A DNA stretch of 60,310 bases from positions 1 to 60,310 of the forward strand of contig JBDRVQ010000007.1 in assembly GCA_039801905.1 (NCBI GenBank), given 5' to 3'. Source of the stretch: a candidate division WOR-3 bacterium (GTDB taxonomy: Bacteria > Hydrothermota > Tepidihabitantia > Tepidihabitantales > JBDRVQ01). Under the pieces are notes generated by a model, which saw only the letters and a program-made list of their open reading frames with translations, had not been told where the DNA came from and searched no databases. A program made the position numbers and the translations under genes. Of the stretch, positions 8,633-17,225 are shown piece after piece. The first letter of the stretch is position 1. Every line of letters begins with the position of its first letter.

Positions 8633-9514
8633 TTAATAAATTACCAACTTCTTTACCCTTTCCCTTTCGGGTAAAAAGTAAATTCCCTTTCCCAATGTCC
8701 CTCTCTTTTCTACCTTTCGTCCCAGAGCATCGTAGAAGTCTATCCTTTGGGAAAAAGAAATTTTTTCCTCTCCCAGCCCGGAGTATCTGACAACAATATC
8801 AATCCCCGTGAGGTGCTGGTTATAACCAAGGTCAACGGAATCTTGGCGAACTGCCCAAACCCGATTAACCAAAAATGCTTTAATTTGATATTTTCCGGCA
8901 CCCAAACCCGGAAGGTAATATGGTTGATTAATTGGAAAACCCTCCCAATCATAAGAAATCTCTCCCATCGGACCGGAGGCAGAAATGAAAATATAAGGCA
9001 CCAGATTACCCAATTCGTCAATTACCCGACCGGCGATAGAACTCCAATCGTCATTTTCTTCACCAAAGGTGGGCGTGGAATCAATATACCAATTAAGGGG
9101 ACGAGAAGGAATATCAGGAATCCGATAAAGGGAAACCGACCCGTTATAAGGTGGTGCGGGACCCCTACCGTAAGATGCGGGGAGGGCTGGATATTTATAG
9201 CAGTCTGCGAAATAGCCCCGAGGGTCAAGTAAGGTAATAGAATCCGCCTCATCCCCTAAGGAGAAAGTCCCCGTAGTATTGCTCCGATCAATTACTACAT
9301 AACCATTGGGTGGCAAGATGACGCCAGAATTTATCACCGCCCTGCCCGCGGAACTGACAATCTGCCAGTTACTCAAATTCCATCCCCCTCCAAAGTGGTC
9401 ATGGATTTCAATGCGCTCTAAGGAATCGGGTGCGGATTGAATTTCATTAAAATAAGTAATAAGGAAAGGGTTGGCTAAAAGAATTGAGGGGAAAATTATT
9501 AAAAGATATTTCAT
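8633..9514 (-). CDS. Secreted lamin-tail-like domain protein with C-terminal sorting tail
   Basis: 293 aa from the ATG at 9514, chosen because it follows a GGAGAGAGGGAG ribosome site and begins a signal peptide (MKYLLIIFPSILLANP). Residues about 18-115 resemble a lamin-tail (LTD) beta-sandwich: an N-E-I opening, a W-x-L-S-N-W-x-I-V-S segment, V-I-L-P-P-N-G-Y-V-V-I-D and G-D-E-A-D-S-I-T-L-L-D. A second small beta domain (about 160-245) looks like a carboxypeptidase-regulatory fold. The end (YDALGRKVEKRG...GIYFL...KKLVIY) is a short type-A sorting tail. Probably exported to the surface; no enzymatic residues seen. Confidence 0.8.
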   Translation of the reverse strand: MKYLLIIFPSILLANPFLITYFNEIQSAPDSLERIEIHDHFGGGWNLSNWQIVSSAGRAVINSGVILPPNGYVVIDRSNTTGTFSLGDEADSITLLDPRGYFADCYKYPALPASYGRGPAPPYNGSVSLYRIPDIPSRPLNWYIDSTPTFGEENDDWSSIAGRVIDELGNLVPYIFISASGPMGEISYDWEGFPINQPYYLPGLGAGKYQIKAFLVNRVWAVRQDSVDLGYNQHLTGIDIVVRYSGLGEEKISFSQRIDFYDALGRKVEKRGTLGKGIYFLPERERVKKLVIY

Positions 9515-9533
9515 ACTCTCCCTCTCTCCTAAA

Positions 9534-9561
9534 ATTATATAGGCAAAAAGATAAATGTCAA
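9534..9561 (-). promoter_or_regulatory. Promoter of the lamin-tail protein gene
   Basis: Minus strand TTGACA (9561-9556), 16 bp, TATAAT (9539-9534); a leader of about 14 nt containing a purine-rich ribosome site precedes the ATG at 9514. Confidence 0.8.
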
Positions 9562-9579
9562 GGAAACGATTTTCTGGGA

Positions 9580-9607
9580 TTGACAAAAGGGATTTTTTGA
9601 GGAAAAT
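9580..9607 (+). promoter_or_regulatory. Promoter of the miaB operon
   Basis: TTGACA (9580-9585), 16 bp, GAAAAT (9602-9607), then 6 nt to the ATG at 9614. The -10 is weaker than in neighbours but position and spacing match the leaderless pattern. Confidence 0.65.
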
Positions 9608-9613
9608 AAGGAA

Positions 9614-10912
9614 ATGGCAAAAACCTTCTTCATTAAGACTTATGGCTGCCAGATGAACCTCTATGATGAGGGGATTGTGCGGGAAATCTTAAAAAGGGAA
9701 GGCTACAAACCAACAAGGGAGGAAGAAGCGAGCCTTCTTCTCATTTTAACCTGCGCGGTCCGGAGGCACGCCGAAAGGAGAGCCCTCGGCTTCCTCTCCT
9801 CTCTCAAAAAGTTAAAGAGGGAAAGACCGGAAAGGAAAATTGGGGTCTTGGGTTGTTTGGCAAAGGCATGGGGAGAAAAAATTCTCTCCTTTGGTGCCGA
9901 CTTCGCCTTAGGACCGGATAACTACCAAAAATTACCGGCGATGATAAAAGATTCTACGGTCGGGGTAGAAACGGCCGACTCCTCTATTGAGACCTATGAA
10001 GATCTTTTGCCCGAGCCAAAAGGGGTGAGCGCCTTTCTGGCGATTATGCGCGGTTGCGATAACTTCTGTACCTATTGTATTGTCCCTTATTGCCGGGGAA
10101 GGGAAAGGTCAAAGAAATTATTAAAGGTTTTGGCAGAAGCGGAAAGTTTGGTGAAGAAAGGAGTGAAAGAAATAATCGTCTTGGGACAGAATGTTTTAGC
10201 CTATAAAGATGGCGAAAGAGATTTCTTAACTCTCCTTAGGGAATTGAATTCCTTAGAAGGTTTGGTACGGATTCGCTTCTTAACCTCCCATCCGAAGGAT
10301 TTATCCCTTGCTCTGATAGAAGAAATTGCCCATCTCGTTAAACAAGGAAAAGTCTGCCCAGAGTTTCACTTACCTTTGCAATCCGGTTCCGATAAAATCC
10401 TCTCCCTGATGGGTCGGCGGTATACCCAGAAGGAATACCGAGAGAAGATAAATTACCTCCGCCAACTCCTTCCCGATTGTGCCCTCACCACTGACCTGAT
10501 GGTTGGCTTTCCCGGGGAGGAAGAGGAAGATTTCCAAGAGACCTTAAAAATGGTGGAGGAGATAAGATTTGACTTTGCCTATATGTTTAAGTATTCCGAA
10601 AGGCCCTTCACCAAGGCAAAAGAGATTGAACCGAAGGTCTCAGAAAAGGAAAAACAGGAGCGGCTCTCCCAATTGATTTCCCTCCAGAACCGGATCACCA
10701 AAGAAAAGAATGAGGAGATGATTGGCAAAATCTTTCCGGTTCTAATTGAAGGGATAAAAGAGGATGGGGCTTTTGGGAAAACGCCCCAGGGAAAACTTGT
10801 CATCATCCCTTCCCTTTCCCAAGAGGGAAGAAAGGGTGAGATTTATCAGATAAAGATTGAGAAGTTAGAAGGTTGGACCCCAATCGGTACTCTTTTTAAG
10901 GAGGAAAAATGA
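9614..10912 (+). CDS. miaB: tRNA methylthiotransferase MiaB
   Basis: 432-aa radical SAM methylthiotransferase that adds the 2-methylthio group to i6A37 of tRNAs. The N-terminal MTTase domain has Cys12 in TYGCQMN, Cys47 and Cys81 (ligands of the auxiliary Fe-S cluster). The radical SAM CxxxCxxC is Cys148/Cys152/Cys155 in RGCDNFCTYCIVPYCRGRE. A C-terminal TRAM-like domain follows (about 365-430). GCQMN and the GRERS context favour MiaB over RimO or MtaB. First gene of a miaB-lapA-lapB-mutS run; its stop overlaps the lapA start (ATGA). Confidence 0.93.
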   Translation: MAKTFFIKTYGCQMNLYDEGIVREILKREGYKPTREEEASLLLILTCAVRRHAERRALGFLSSLKKLKRERPERKIGVLGCLAKAWGEKILSFGADFALGPDNYQKLPAMIKDSTVGVETADSSIETYEDLLPEPKGVSAFLAIMRGCDNFCTYCIVPYCRGRERSKKLLKVLAEAESLVKKGVKEIIVLGQNVLAYKDGERDFLTLLRELNSLEGLVRIRFLTSHPKDLSLALIEEIAHLVKQGKVCPEFHLPLQSGSDKILSLMGRRYTQKEYREKINYLRQLLPDCALTTDLMVGFPGEEEEDFQETLKMVEEIRFDFAYMFKYSERPFTKAKEIEPKVSEKEKQERLSQLISLQNRITKEKNEEMIGKIFPVLIEGIKEDGAFGKTPQGKLVIIPSLSQEGRKGEIYQIKIEKLEGWTPIGTLFKEEK

Positions 10913-11202
10913 CCGCTTTGAGAATTGCCCTCATTATTCTCATCGTCATTGCTGGAAGTATTTTAGCCATCCTCAATACCCAAGTGGAAGTAAAAGAGGT
11001 TAAGGTCTTCTGGCAGTCTTACTACCGGGTCCCCTTAGCGGTGGTGATGCTCTATTCCTATGCCTTAGGACTCCTCACCGTTGGTATCTTTGCCGGTATC
11101 TCGGAAATTAAACTCCGTCGGGAAATCAGGAAAGAGAAGAAGGAGAAGGAAGCCCTCTTGGAAGAATTGCAGGCATTAAGAAATTTGCCCTTAGGCGAAT
11201 AG
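10909..11202 (+). CDS. lapA: LapA-domain (DUF1049) membrane protein
   Basis: 97-aa inner-membrane protein with two hydrophobic helices (about 5-20 and 43-65) and a charged, coiled-coil-prone tail of E/K-rich heptads. Size, the N-T-Q-V-E-V segment between the helices and the tail match the lipopolysaccharide assembly protein A domain. In Enterobacteria LapA works with LapB to control LPS synthesis through LpxC stability. It overlaps miaB by 4 nt and lies 8 nt before a LapB-like gene, so the pairing supports the call. Confidence 0.8.
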   Translation: MTALRIALIILIVIAGSILAILNTQVEVKEVKVFWQSYYRVPLAVVMLYSYALGLLTVGIFAGISEIKLRREIRKEKKEKEALLEELQALRNLPLGE

Positions 11203-11210
11203 GAGGCGAG

Positions 11211-12302
11211 ATGGCGCCCCTCATCATTATTTTTCTCATCATTATTTTTTTAGCAATCTATCCCTTAATCCGGGATGCCATCCGCAAAAGATACCAACCG
11301 GAATTAGACTTCTCTTTAGCCTTAGAACTGATCATTGCCGGAAAGAAGGAAGCGGCATTAGAAAAGTTGAAAGGGATTGTGAGAAGAAATAGTGAATTTA
11401 TTGATGCCTATCTCTACCTTTCTGACCTCTATTTAGAGAAGGGCGATTTCCATACGGCGATGGCGATTGGCGAAAGGCTCGCCTTACGGAGAAATCTGAC
11501 CAGAGAGAAAGAGAGGAAGATTCTTAAACACCTTGCCCGATTGTATGTCAAGGGGAAAAGATACCTCAAAGCCATTTCCATCTTAGAAGAACTGATAAAA
11601 ATTGAGAAAGACCCGGAAGCCCTCTCCACCCTCTTCGCCTTATACTTAAAGGAGGAAAATCTTCCGGCCGCGGAAAAAATCTGGGAAGACCTGGTAAAAA
11701 CGAATAAGAGTAAAATTCCTCTCTTCTATGCGGAACTGGGTAAAGCCTTTTTGAAAAAAGAGGAGAAGAAAGGGCTTGCCTACTTAGAAAAGGGGAAAAA
11801 TTCCGAAAACCCCATCCCTTCCCTTCTCTACCTGGCGGAATACTACGCCTCAATTAACGAACCGGAGAAGTCGCTTGCCCATTACGAAAAGGTGATTGAG
11901 AAGAATCCGAGTTCTTTCAAGAGGATTAAGGATAAGATGGAAGAACTCTATTACTCCTTAGGCCGCTACGAAGAATTGGAAGATATCTACCGCCGTTGGA
12001 TAAGATCCCATCCGGAGATTTTAGACTTCTTCTTAGCCCTTTCCCAGATTTACATAAAGAAAGAATTACCCGAAGAGGCGATTAAGGTTTTAGAGCAATA
12101 TAAGGGAAGAGAGAAAAATTACCTCCTCCATCTCCTCGCCGCCTATCTCTCCGCCGGAAAATTGGAGAAAAGTCGGATGGTCTTGGAAGATTTAATCAAA
12201 AGGGACGAGGTGAGAGGGAAGACCGGAACCTGCTCCTACTGCCAAACAGAATTAGAGGTCTTAGCCCTAATCTGTCCCAACTGCCTCTCTTGGTTTGAAT
12301 AA
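11211..12302 (+). CDS. lapB: LapB/YciM-like TPR protein with C-terminal rubredoxin-like zinc site
   Basis: 363 aa: one N-terminal membrane helix (about 2-19), a long array of tetratricopeptide-like helical hairpins (about 35-335), and a C-terminal metal knuckle with Cys341-x2-Cys344 and Cys355-x2-Cys358. That order, together with the adjoining LapA gene, is the LapB architecture; LapB links the LPS transport system to FtsH-driven turnover of LpxC. The start has an AGGAGG site 5 nt upstream. It supports a diderm cell with regulated LPS or a related lipid. The organism's LpxC is not in the window. Confidence 0.82.
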   Translation: MAPLIIIFLIIIFLAIYPLIRDAIRKRYQPELDFSLALELIIAGKKEAALEKLKGIVRRNSEFIDAYLYLSDLYLEKGDFHTAMAIGERLALRRNLTREKERKILKHLARLYVKGKRYLKAISILEELIKIEKDPEALSTLFALYLKEENLPAAEKIWEDLVKTNKSKIPLFYAELGKAFLKKEEKKGLAYLEKGKNSENPIPSLLYLAEYYASINEPEKSLAHYEKVIEKNPSSFKRIKDKMEELYYSLGRYEELEDIYRRWIRSHPEILDFFLALSQIYIKKELPEEAIKVLEQYKGREKNYLLHLLAAYLSAGKLEKSRMVLEDLIKRDEVRGKTGTCSYCQTELEVLALICPNCLSWFE

Positions 12303-12328
12303 TTGTTAAGGGGGAGAGACATCCAATC

Positions 12329-14869
12329 ATGACCACCCTAACCCCGCTCCTCTCCCAATACCACAAGATAAAGGAGAAATATAAAGACTGCCTCCTCCTC
12401 TTTCGGCTCGGTGATTTTTATGAGATGTTTTACGATGATGCCAAAATTGCCTCTCAGGTCTTAGGTCTCACTCTAACCGCTCGCTCTTATGGGGAAAGTC
12501 AAAAGATCCCCTTAGCCGGAATTCCCGTCAAATCCTTAGACAATTATCTCCGCCGCCTGGTGGAGAAGGGTTATAAGGTGGCAATCTGCGAACAATTGGA
12601 AGAAGCCTCCCCTTCCCGCAATCTCATTTTGCGCGATGTGGTGGAAGTGATTACCCCCGGCACCATCGTCTCCCCTTCCCTTTTAGAAGAGAAAAAGAAC
12701 AACTTCCTTCTCGCTATCGCTCCGGATGAGGATGAGACCTTGGGCATCGCCTATTGCGATATCTCAACCGGAGAATTCGCCACCGCCCTTTTGAAAAAGG
12801 AAGACCTCTGGGAAGAAATCCAGCGGATTGACCCAAAAGAAATCATCCACCCCCAATCCCTCACCTTAGAAGAGATAAAGATTGCCAAAACCCCTCTGCC
12901 CGACTACTACTTCTCCCTTGATTTTGCAGAAAATGAGATTAAAGGCTTCTTCGGCATTCTCAGTTTAACCCCATTCAATCTGGAAGAGAAAAGGGGGTGT
13001 ATCTCCGCCTCCGGTGCCATCCTCTACTACCTAAGAGAAACGCAAAAGGGCTGGGTGCGGAATATAAAGAAGATCACCTTCTATGAGGGAGATGAATATC
13101 TCATCTTGGATAAGGCGACAAGAAGAAATTTAGAACTGACCGAAAGGCTCCTTGATGGGAAAACCGAAGGGAGCCTCCTCTGGGCATTGGATGAGACTCA
13201 GACTCCCCTCGGGGCACGACTTTTAAGGAAATGGCTCCTCTTTCCTTTAAGGGATGAGAGGAGGATAAAAGAGAGGCAAAATTTGGTGAGAAAATTTTAT
13301 CAATCCCCTTATCTCCTAAATTCTCTCCTTGAAAGTTTAAGAAATATTGGGGACATAGAAAGGATTGGCACTCGGGTCGCCCAGGAAAGGGCAAATGCCC
13401 GGGAGCTACTCAATTTAGCCAAATGGTTGAGGGAGGCTAAGACAATAAAAGAAAATCTCCAAACCGAAATTCCAGAATTGGCTTCCCTCATCCCGGATTT
13501 TTCCGAAACTGTGAGTCTGATTGAAAATACCCTCCTCCCCGACCCGCCATTAAGTTTGACCGAAGGCGACTTGATTAAGGAAGGGGTAAATAAAGATTTG
13601 GACGAACTGCGAGATCTCTCCCTTAGAACCAAGGATTATTTAATGAAGATGGAAGAAGAAGAGAGGAAGAAGACCAATATCCCAAATCTGCGGATTGGTT
13701 ACAACTCGGTCTTCGGTTATTACATTGAAGTGACCAAATCCTATACCAAATATGTGCCGAAGAACTATTCAAGGAAACAGACCCTAACCAATTGTGAGAG
13801 ATTTATCACCTTGGAGTTGAAGGAATTGGAAAGGAAGATCCTCTCCGCCGAGGAGCGGAGGAAAAGATTGGAATACGAAATCTTCGCCGATTTAAGGAAA
13901 AGGGTTAGTGAAAGGAGGGAAGAGATTTTTCAATTCGCCCGGGTTTGTGCCGAGATTGATTGCTACGCCAATTTTGCCGCCATCGCCCAAAAATACAATT
14001 ACACCTGCCCGGAGGTCTTTTCCGGGGAAGGGATTTATATTAAAGAGGGAAGACATCCGGTTGTGGAAAGGCTCACCCCTTCCCCTTTCATCCCCAATGA
14101 TACCAACCTCACCCCTGAAGAGAGGATGATGATTATTACTGGGCCAAATATGTCTGGAAAATCTACCTATTTAAGACAGGTTGCCTTAATTGTCATAATG
14201 GCGCAGATGGGTTCTTTTGTGCCCGCAAGGGAAGCGAAGATCGGTATCGTTGACAAAATCTTCACCCGAATTGGTGCCTCGGATGATTTATCAAGAGGTG
14301 TCTCAACCTTTCTCGCGGAGATGCAAGAGACCGCCAACATCCTGAACAACGCCACACCGAAAAGCCTTGTCATTCTGGATGAAGTTGGTCGGGGAACGGC
14401 AACCTACGATGGTCTGGCGATCGCCTGGGCAACCTGCGAATACTTATATAAAAATCCAAGATTACGACCGAAGACCCTCTTTGCTACCCATTACCACGAA
14501 CTGACCGATATCACCGAATACCTAAAAGGGGTTAAAAATTACCACTTCTTAGTGAAAGAGACCGAAGAGGGGATGATATTTTTAAGAAAACTGACGGCAG
14601 GGAAAAGTTCTCGCAGTTATGGGATTGAGGTGGCAAAACTGGCTGGTTTGCCCGAAGAGGTTATCAGGAGGGCAAGGGAAGTTTTAAGAGATTTAGAAAA
14701 AGGGGAAGAGGTGAGCCTGAAAGGGATCTCCCCTTTCCCCTCTTTACCTGAAGAAGACCCAAAGGAGAGAGAAATCTTAAAGGAATTAAAAGAGAAGGAT
14801 ATTGATAGACTCACCCCCTTAGAAGCCCTCCTCCTTCTTGCCGAATGGAAGAAGAGATTAAATAAATAG
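12329..14869 (+). CDS. mutS: DNA mismatch repair protein MutS
   Basis: 846-aa MutS (MutS1 type), which recognises mismatches and recruits MutL. The N-terminal mismatch-binding domain has the Phe-x-Glu motif in GDFYEMF (about residues 31-37); connector, lever and clamp domains follow; the ATPase has Walker A in TGPNMSGKST, then ASDDLSRGVSTF, Walker B LDEVGRGTATYDG and the His switch ATHYHELT. Length is typical. A GGGGAG site lies about 12 nt before the ATG. Last gene of the miaB run. Confidence 0.96.
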   Translation: MTTLTPLLSQYHKIKEKYKDCLLLFRLGDFYEMFYDDAKIASQVLGLTLTARSYGESQKIPLAGIPVKSLDNYLRRLVEKGYKVAICEQLEEASPSRNLILRDVVEVITPGTIVSPSLLEEKKNNFLLAIAPDEDETLGIAYCDISTGEFATALLKKEDLWEEIQRIDPKEIIHPQSLTLEEIKIAKTPLPDYYFSLDFAENEIKGFFGILSLTPFNLEEKRGCISASGAILYYLRETQKGWVRNIKKITFYEGDEYLILDKATRRNLELTERLLDGKTEGSLLWALDETQTPLGARLLRKWLLFPLRDERRIKERQNLVRKFYQSPYLLNSLLESLRNIGDIERIGTRVAQERANARELLNLAKWLREAKTIKENLQTEIPELASLIPDFSETVSLIENTLLPDPPLSLTEGDLIKEGVNKDLDELRDLSLRTKDYLMKMEEEERKKTNIPNLRIGYNSVFGYYIEVTKSYTKYVPKNYSRKQTLTNCERFITLELKELERKILSAEERRKRLEYEIFADLRKRVSERREEIFQFARVCAEIDCYANFAAIAQKYNYTCPEVFSGEGIYIKEGRHPVVERLTPSPFIPNDTNLTPEERMMIITGPNMSGKSTYLRQVALIVIMAQMGSFVPAREAKIGIVDKIFTRIGASDDLSRGVSTFLAEMQETANILNNATPKSLVILDEVGRGTATYDGLAIAWATCEYLYKNPRLRPKTLFATHYHELTDITEYLKGVKNYHFLVKETEEGMIFLRKLTAGKSSRSYGIEVAKLAGLPEEVIRRAREVLRDLEKGEEVSLKGISPFPSLPEEDPKEREILKELKEKDIDRLTPLEALLLLAEWKKRLNK

Positions 14870-15044
14870 GAAAAATCGGCGAAAATTTAGTGTCAGAAAT
14901 TGGGGGATTTCCGTTTTTATTATATAGGGCTATGGAGAAGTTAAATAGGAAGGGTTTCCTAAGTGATTGGGTTCTAATCCCAACCCTTTTAGAAGAGAGA
15001 TTAAGGAGGGGTTATCGGATAATTAGGACTTAAATAAAAATGGT
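14870..15044. other. Non-coding stretch after mutS
   Basis: Convergent intergenic DNA between mutS and the DUF2284 gene, continuing into the 12-bp repeat array. A 33-codon frame at 14932-15033 (ATG after a TATATA at 14921-14926 in leaderless geometry, but with a poor -35) has several YTA leucine codons and may be a decayed start of the repeat array. I do not call it a gene. Confidence 0.4.
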
Positions 15045-15176
15045 CTTAAATCATAAATCATCGGCAATCTAATTAAAAGTCTAACTGAAAACTTAATCCC
15101 GAGCCTAATTAGAGTTTTAAATGAGAGCCTAATTTATAGTCTAATCAAAAGCCTAATTATCGGCTTAACAACCTTG
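15045..15176 (+). repeat. Degenerate 12-bp tandem repeat, locus B
   Basis: Eleven consecutive 12-bp units in phase, starting at 15045 and then 15057, 15069 and so on to 15165. Nine of these eleven share a TTAA/CTAA start, with consensus YTAATNNNRAGY (for example CTAATTAAAAGT, CTAATTAGAGTT, CTAATCAAAAGC). In one frame from 15057 the units read L-I-K-S, L-T-E-N, L-I-P-S, L-I-R-V, L-N-E-S, L-I-Y-S, L-I-K-S, L-I-I-G, open to a stop at about 15208. The frame is broken upstream by a TAA at about 15054-15056. Leucine codons are always YTA, suggesting DNA-level constraint. Confidence 0.7.
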
Positions 15177-15194
15177 ACGAGCAATATTAGGAAG

Positions 15195-15698
15195 TTATTC
15201 AATTAGGACCAAGCCATAGTAGTTGCCGGTAAGTTCCCTTTTCCTTAAAACTTCAATCGGAAACTTATTATTCCGAACCGTGGCGTAGACATCAATCCCG
15301 CATGCCTCCATTGAAGGTCTTGCCAATTCCGGAAACCGACAAAACCTACCACAACGCCGGCAGAGCCGACAGGGACCAGCCCCCATCCCGAATGCCTTAT
15401 AATAGCCATCAAGGAAAATTTCCCTTTCCAATTGGGCAACAATCCTACTAATCTCTCGCCATTTATCACTATGAATTAAGATCCCATATTGGTAATAGGT
15501 AAGCATCTTATTGGTATATTCCGGAGTTGGTGAATAAGGGGGGCAGGTGAATCTCTTACCGTACTCATCGCAACCGTATTGACACTTCAATCTCACCCAT
15601 TCCCCGGTGATAATAGTCTTGGTGGCGATAATTTTACAGTCTTTTGCCCCCAAATCCTTTCCTCTCTTCACATACCTCTCATAATCTTTTAAGGGCAT
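15195..15698 (-). CDS. DUF2284 family predicted metal-binding protein
   Basis: 167-aa cysteine-rich protein starting at the ATG at 15698, which follows AAGGAG at 7-nt spacing; it overlaps rsmA by 20 nt. Cysteines are arranged as C-x-C near residues 41-45 (KCQYGCDEY), FTCPPYSPTP, then a dense cluster CRLCRRCGRFCRFP and an ACGIDV segment, the signature of DUF2284, whose members are thought to bind metal or an Fe-S cluster. No function is established. Last gene of the oxygen-stress/rsmA operon. Confidence 0.85.
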   Translation of the reverse strand: MPLKDYERYVKRGKDLGAKDCKIIATKTIITGEWVRLKCQYGCDEYGKRFTCPPYSPTPEYTNKMLTYYQYGILIHSDKWREISRIVAQLEREIFLDGYYKAFGMGAGPCRLCRRCGRFCRFPELARPSMEACGIDVYATVRNNKFPIEVLRKRELTGNYYGLVLIE

Positions 15699-16470
15699 CG
15701 TAAATCTCCTTAAACTCATCCAAACTTAACTCCTCAGGTCTTATGTTTGGCGAAAAGCCTGCCTCCTTTAAGAAATCTTTCAATTCGGTAAGGGAGATCT
15801 CCCCCCGGAGATACTCACGAAGATTATTAGCCAATATCTTCCTCCGGTGCGAGAAAGAGATTTTAATGAAGTTGATAAAATCAGGGTCTAAGAAGATCGG
15901 CCTCTCCCTCCGGCATAAGATGATGGCTAAGGATTGAACCATTGGCTCGGGCTTAAAGAATTTTGCTGGGATGGGAAAGAGCCTTCTCTTCTCGGCATAG
16001 ATCTCAGAAATTAAAGTCAAGGCGGAATATTCCTTACTCTTCGGCTTGGCTAAAAGACGAGAGGCAAACTCTCTCTGTAAGGTTAAGACCGCAATCCGCC
16101 AACTCTCCCAATGAGAAAAGAGGTGAAAGAGCAGAGGGGAAGAGATAGAATAAGGGATATTACCGATTACCTTTAACCCCCTTTCCGGAAACTCGTATTT
16201 TAATATATCCCCTTCTCTAATCTCCAAATTCTCCACCCCCTTAAACTTCTCCTTTAAGAATAAGACCAATCGCTTATCAATCTCAATCGCGATCACCCGC
16301 ACCGGATATTTAATCAAGAATTCGGTCAAAATCCCTTTTCCCGGACCAATCTCTAAGACCAGTTCCCCTTCTTTTAAGTTTAAGGCGGAGACCAATCTCT
16401 CGGCAACCTTTTTTGATTTGAGAAATGATTGCCCCAGACTCCTTTTAGCAACGAAATATCCTTTTCCCAT
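15679..16470 (-). CDS. rsmA: 16S rRNA (adenine1518/1519-N6)-dimethyltransferase RsmA (KsgA)
   Basis: 263-aa class I SAM methyltransferase that dimethylates two adenines in helix 45 of 16S rRNA during 30S maturation. N-terminal K-R-S-L-G-Q-S-F-L, SAM motif I LEIGPGKGILTEF, motif II acidic residue in VIAIEID, and the adenine-binding motif NIPYSISSPLLF are all present, followed by the small C-terminal helical domain (about 190-263). The start overlaps tatD by 26 nt. KsgA/RsmA and Dim1 are the same family; the bacterial context makes RsmA certain. Confidence 0.95.
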   Translation of the reverse strand: MGKGYFVAKRSLGQSFLKSKKVAERLVSALNLKEGELVLEIGPGKGILTEFLIKYPVRVIAIEIDKRLVLFLKEKFKGVENLEIREGDILKYEFPERGLKVIGNIPYSISSPLLFHLFSHWESWRIAVLTLQREFASRLLAKPKSKEYSALTLISEIYAEKRRLFPIPAKFFKPEPMVQSLAIILCRRERPIFLDPDFINFIKISFSHRRKILANNLREYLRGEISLTELKDFLKEAGFSPNIRPEELSLDEFKEIYDALKRL

Positions 16471-17203
16471 TCTCCATTATCACCTCTGCCATCTTATTTT
16501 CTTCTAACCCTTTTATCTCGGCAATCGCCTTTAAGATATAGGAGAGATAGGAAGGCTCGTTTCTCTTCCCCCGAAAAGGAACCGGTGCTAAATAAGGGGC
16601 ATCGGTTTCAATCAAAATCCTCTCTTCGGGTATCTTCTTGATCACTTCCCTAAGTCTTGAGGCATCATAGGTGATAGAGCCGGAAAAAGAGATATAAAAT
16701 CCCAAATCTAAAATCAATTTTGCCATCTCCCAACTACCGGAAAAACAATGGAAGACCCCATTAAAATAACCAATTTCCTTTAAGACCGCTATCGTTTCCG
16801 AGAAGGCGGAACGGGAATGGATGGACATCGGTAAGTTATATTTCTGGGCAACTTTCACCAGGTTCTTAAAGACCTTTATCTGATTTTCCTTTCGGGAATA
16901 GTTCTTGTAGAAATCAAGGCCGATCTCACCCAGGCAATAGACCTTTTCTCTCTTAAGAATCTCTTCTATCTTAAATAAATCCCCTTCGGTAAATTCATCA
17001 GCAGAATGGGGATGGAAACCAACCCCGGATAGAATTAAAGGAGACCTCTTGGCTAAAGAGATAGTCTTAAAGTTATCCGGGGTATCAGTACCACAAGAAA
17101 GGATATATCTTACCCCTGCCTCTTCGGCTCGGACTAAAATAGATTCAACCTCTGAGAGTAAACGAGTATCAGTTAGATGGCAGTGGCTATCAAAAAGAGT
17201 AAT
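16445..17203 (-). CDS. tatD: TatD family metal-dependent hydrolase/DNase with apparent ATT start
   Basis: TIM-barrel nuclease of the TatD family: LFDSHCHL near the N-terminus (metal-binding H-x-H), GVGFHPH, LGEIGLDFYK (catalytic Glu), FHCFSGS, and ETDAPYLAP (metal Asp). Length of 252 aa is typical. No ATG, GTG or TTG lies in frame before the DSHCH motif; the frame reads back through F-I-T-L-F-D-S-H, and ATT at 17203-17201 gives T-L-F-D-S-H-C-H immediately after it, 4 nt after AGGGG. A GTG at 16858 would remove half the active site and cannot be the start. So either a rare ATT start is used or the annotated base is wrong. It follows the rubredoxin-cupin gene by 22 nt. Confidence 0.85.
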   Translation of the reverse strand: MTLFDSHCHLTDTRLLSEVESILVRAEEAGVRYILSCGTDTPDNFKTISLAKRSPLILSGVGFHPHSADEFTEGDLFKIEEILKREKVYCLGEIGLDFYKNYSRKENQIKVFKNLVKVAQKYNLPMSIHSRSAFSETIAVLKEIGYFNGVFHCFSGSWEMAKLILDLGFYISFSGSITYDASRLREVIKKIPEERILIETDAPYLAPVPFRGKRNEPSYLSYILKAIAEIKGLEENKMAEVIMENGKRIFRC

Positions 17204-17225
17204 AAATCCCCTCTTATCCTCCTTT

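Noticed and set aside
14932-15033. 33-codon ORF after mutS
   Set aside because: Possible leaderless -10 but poor -35, no recognisable product; may be a decayed start of the repeat array, so kept only as a note.
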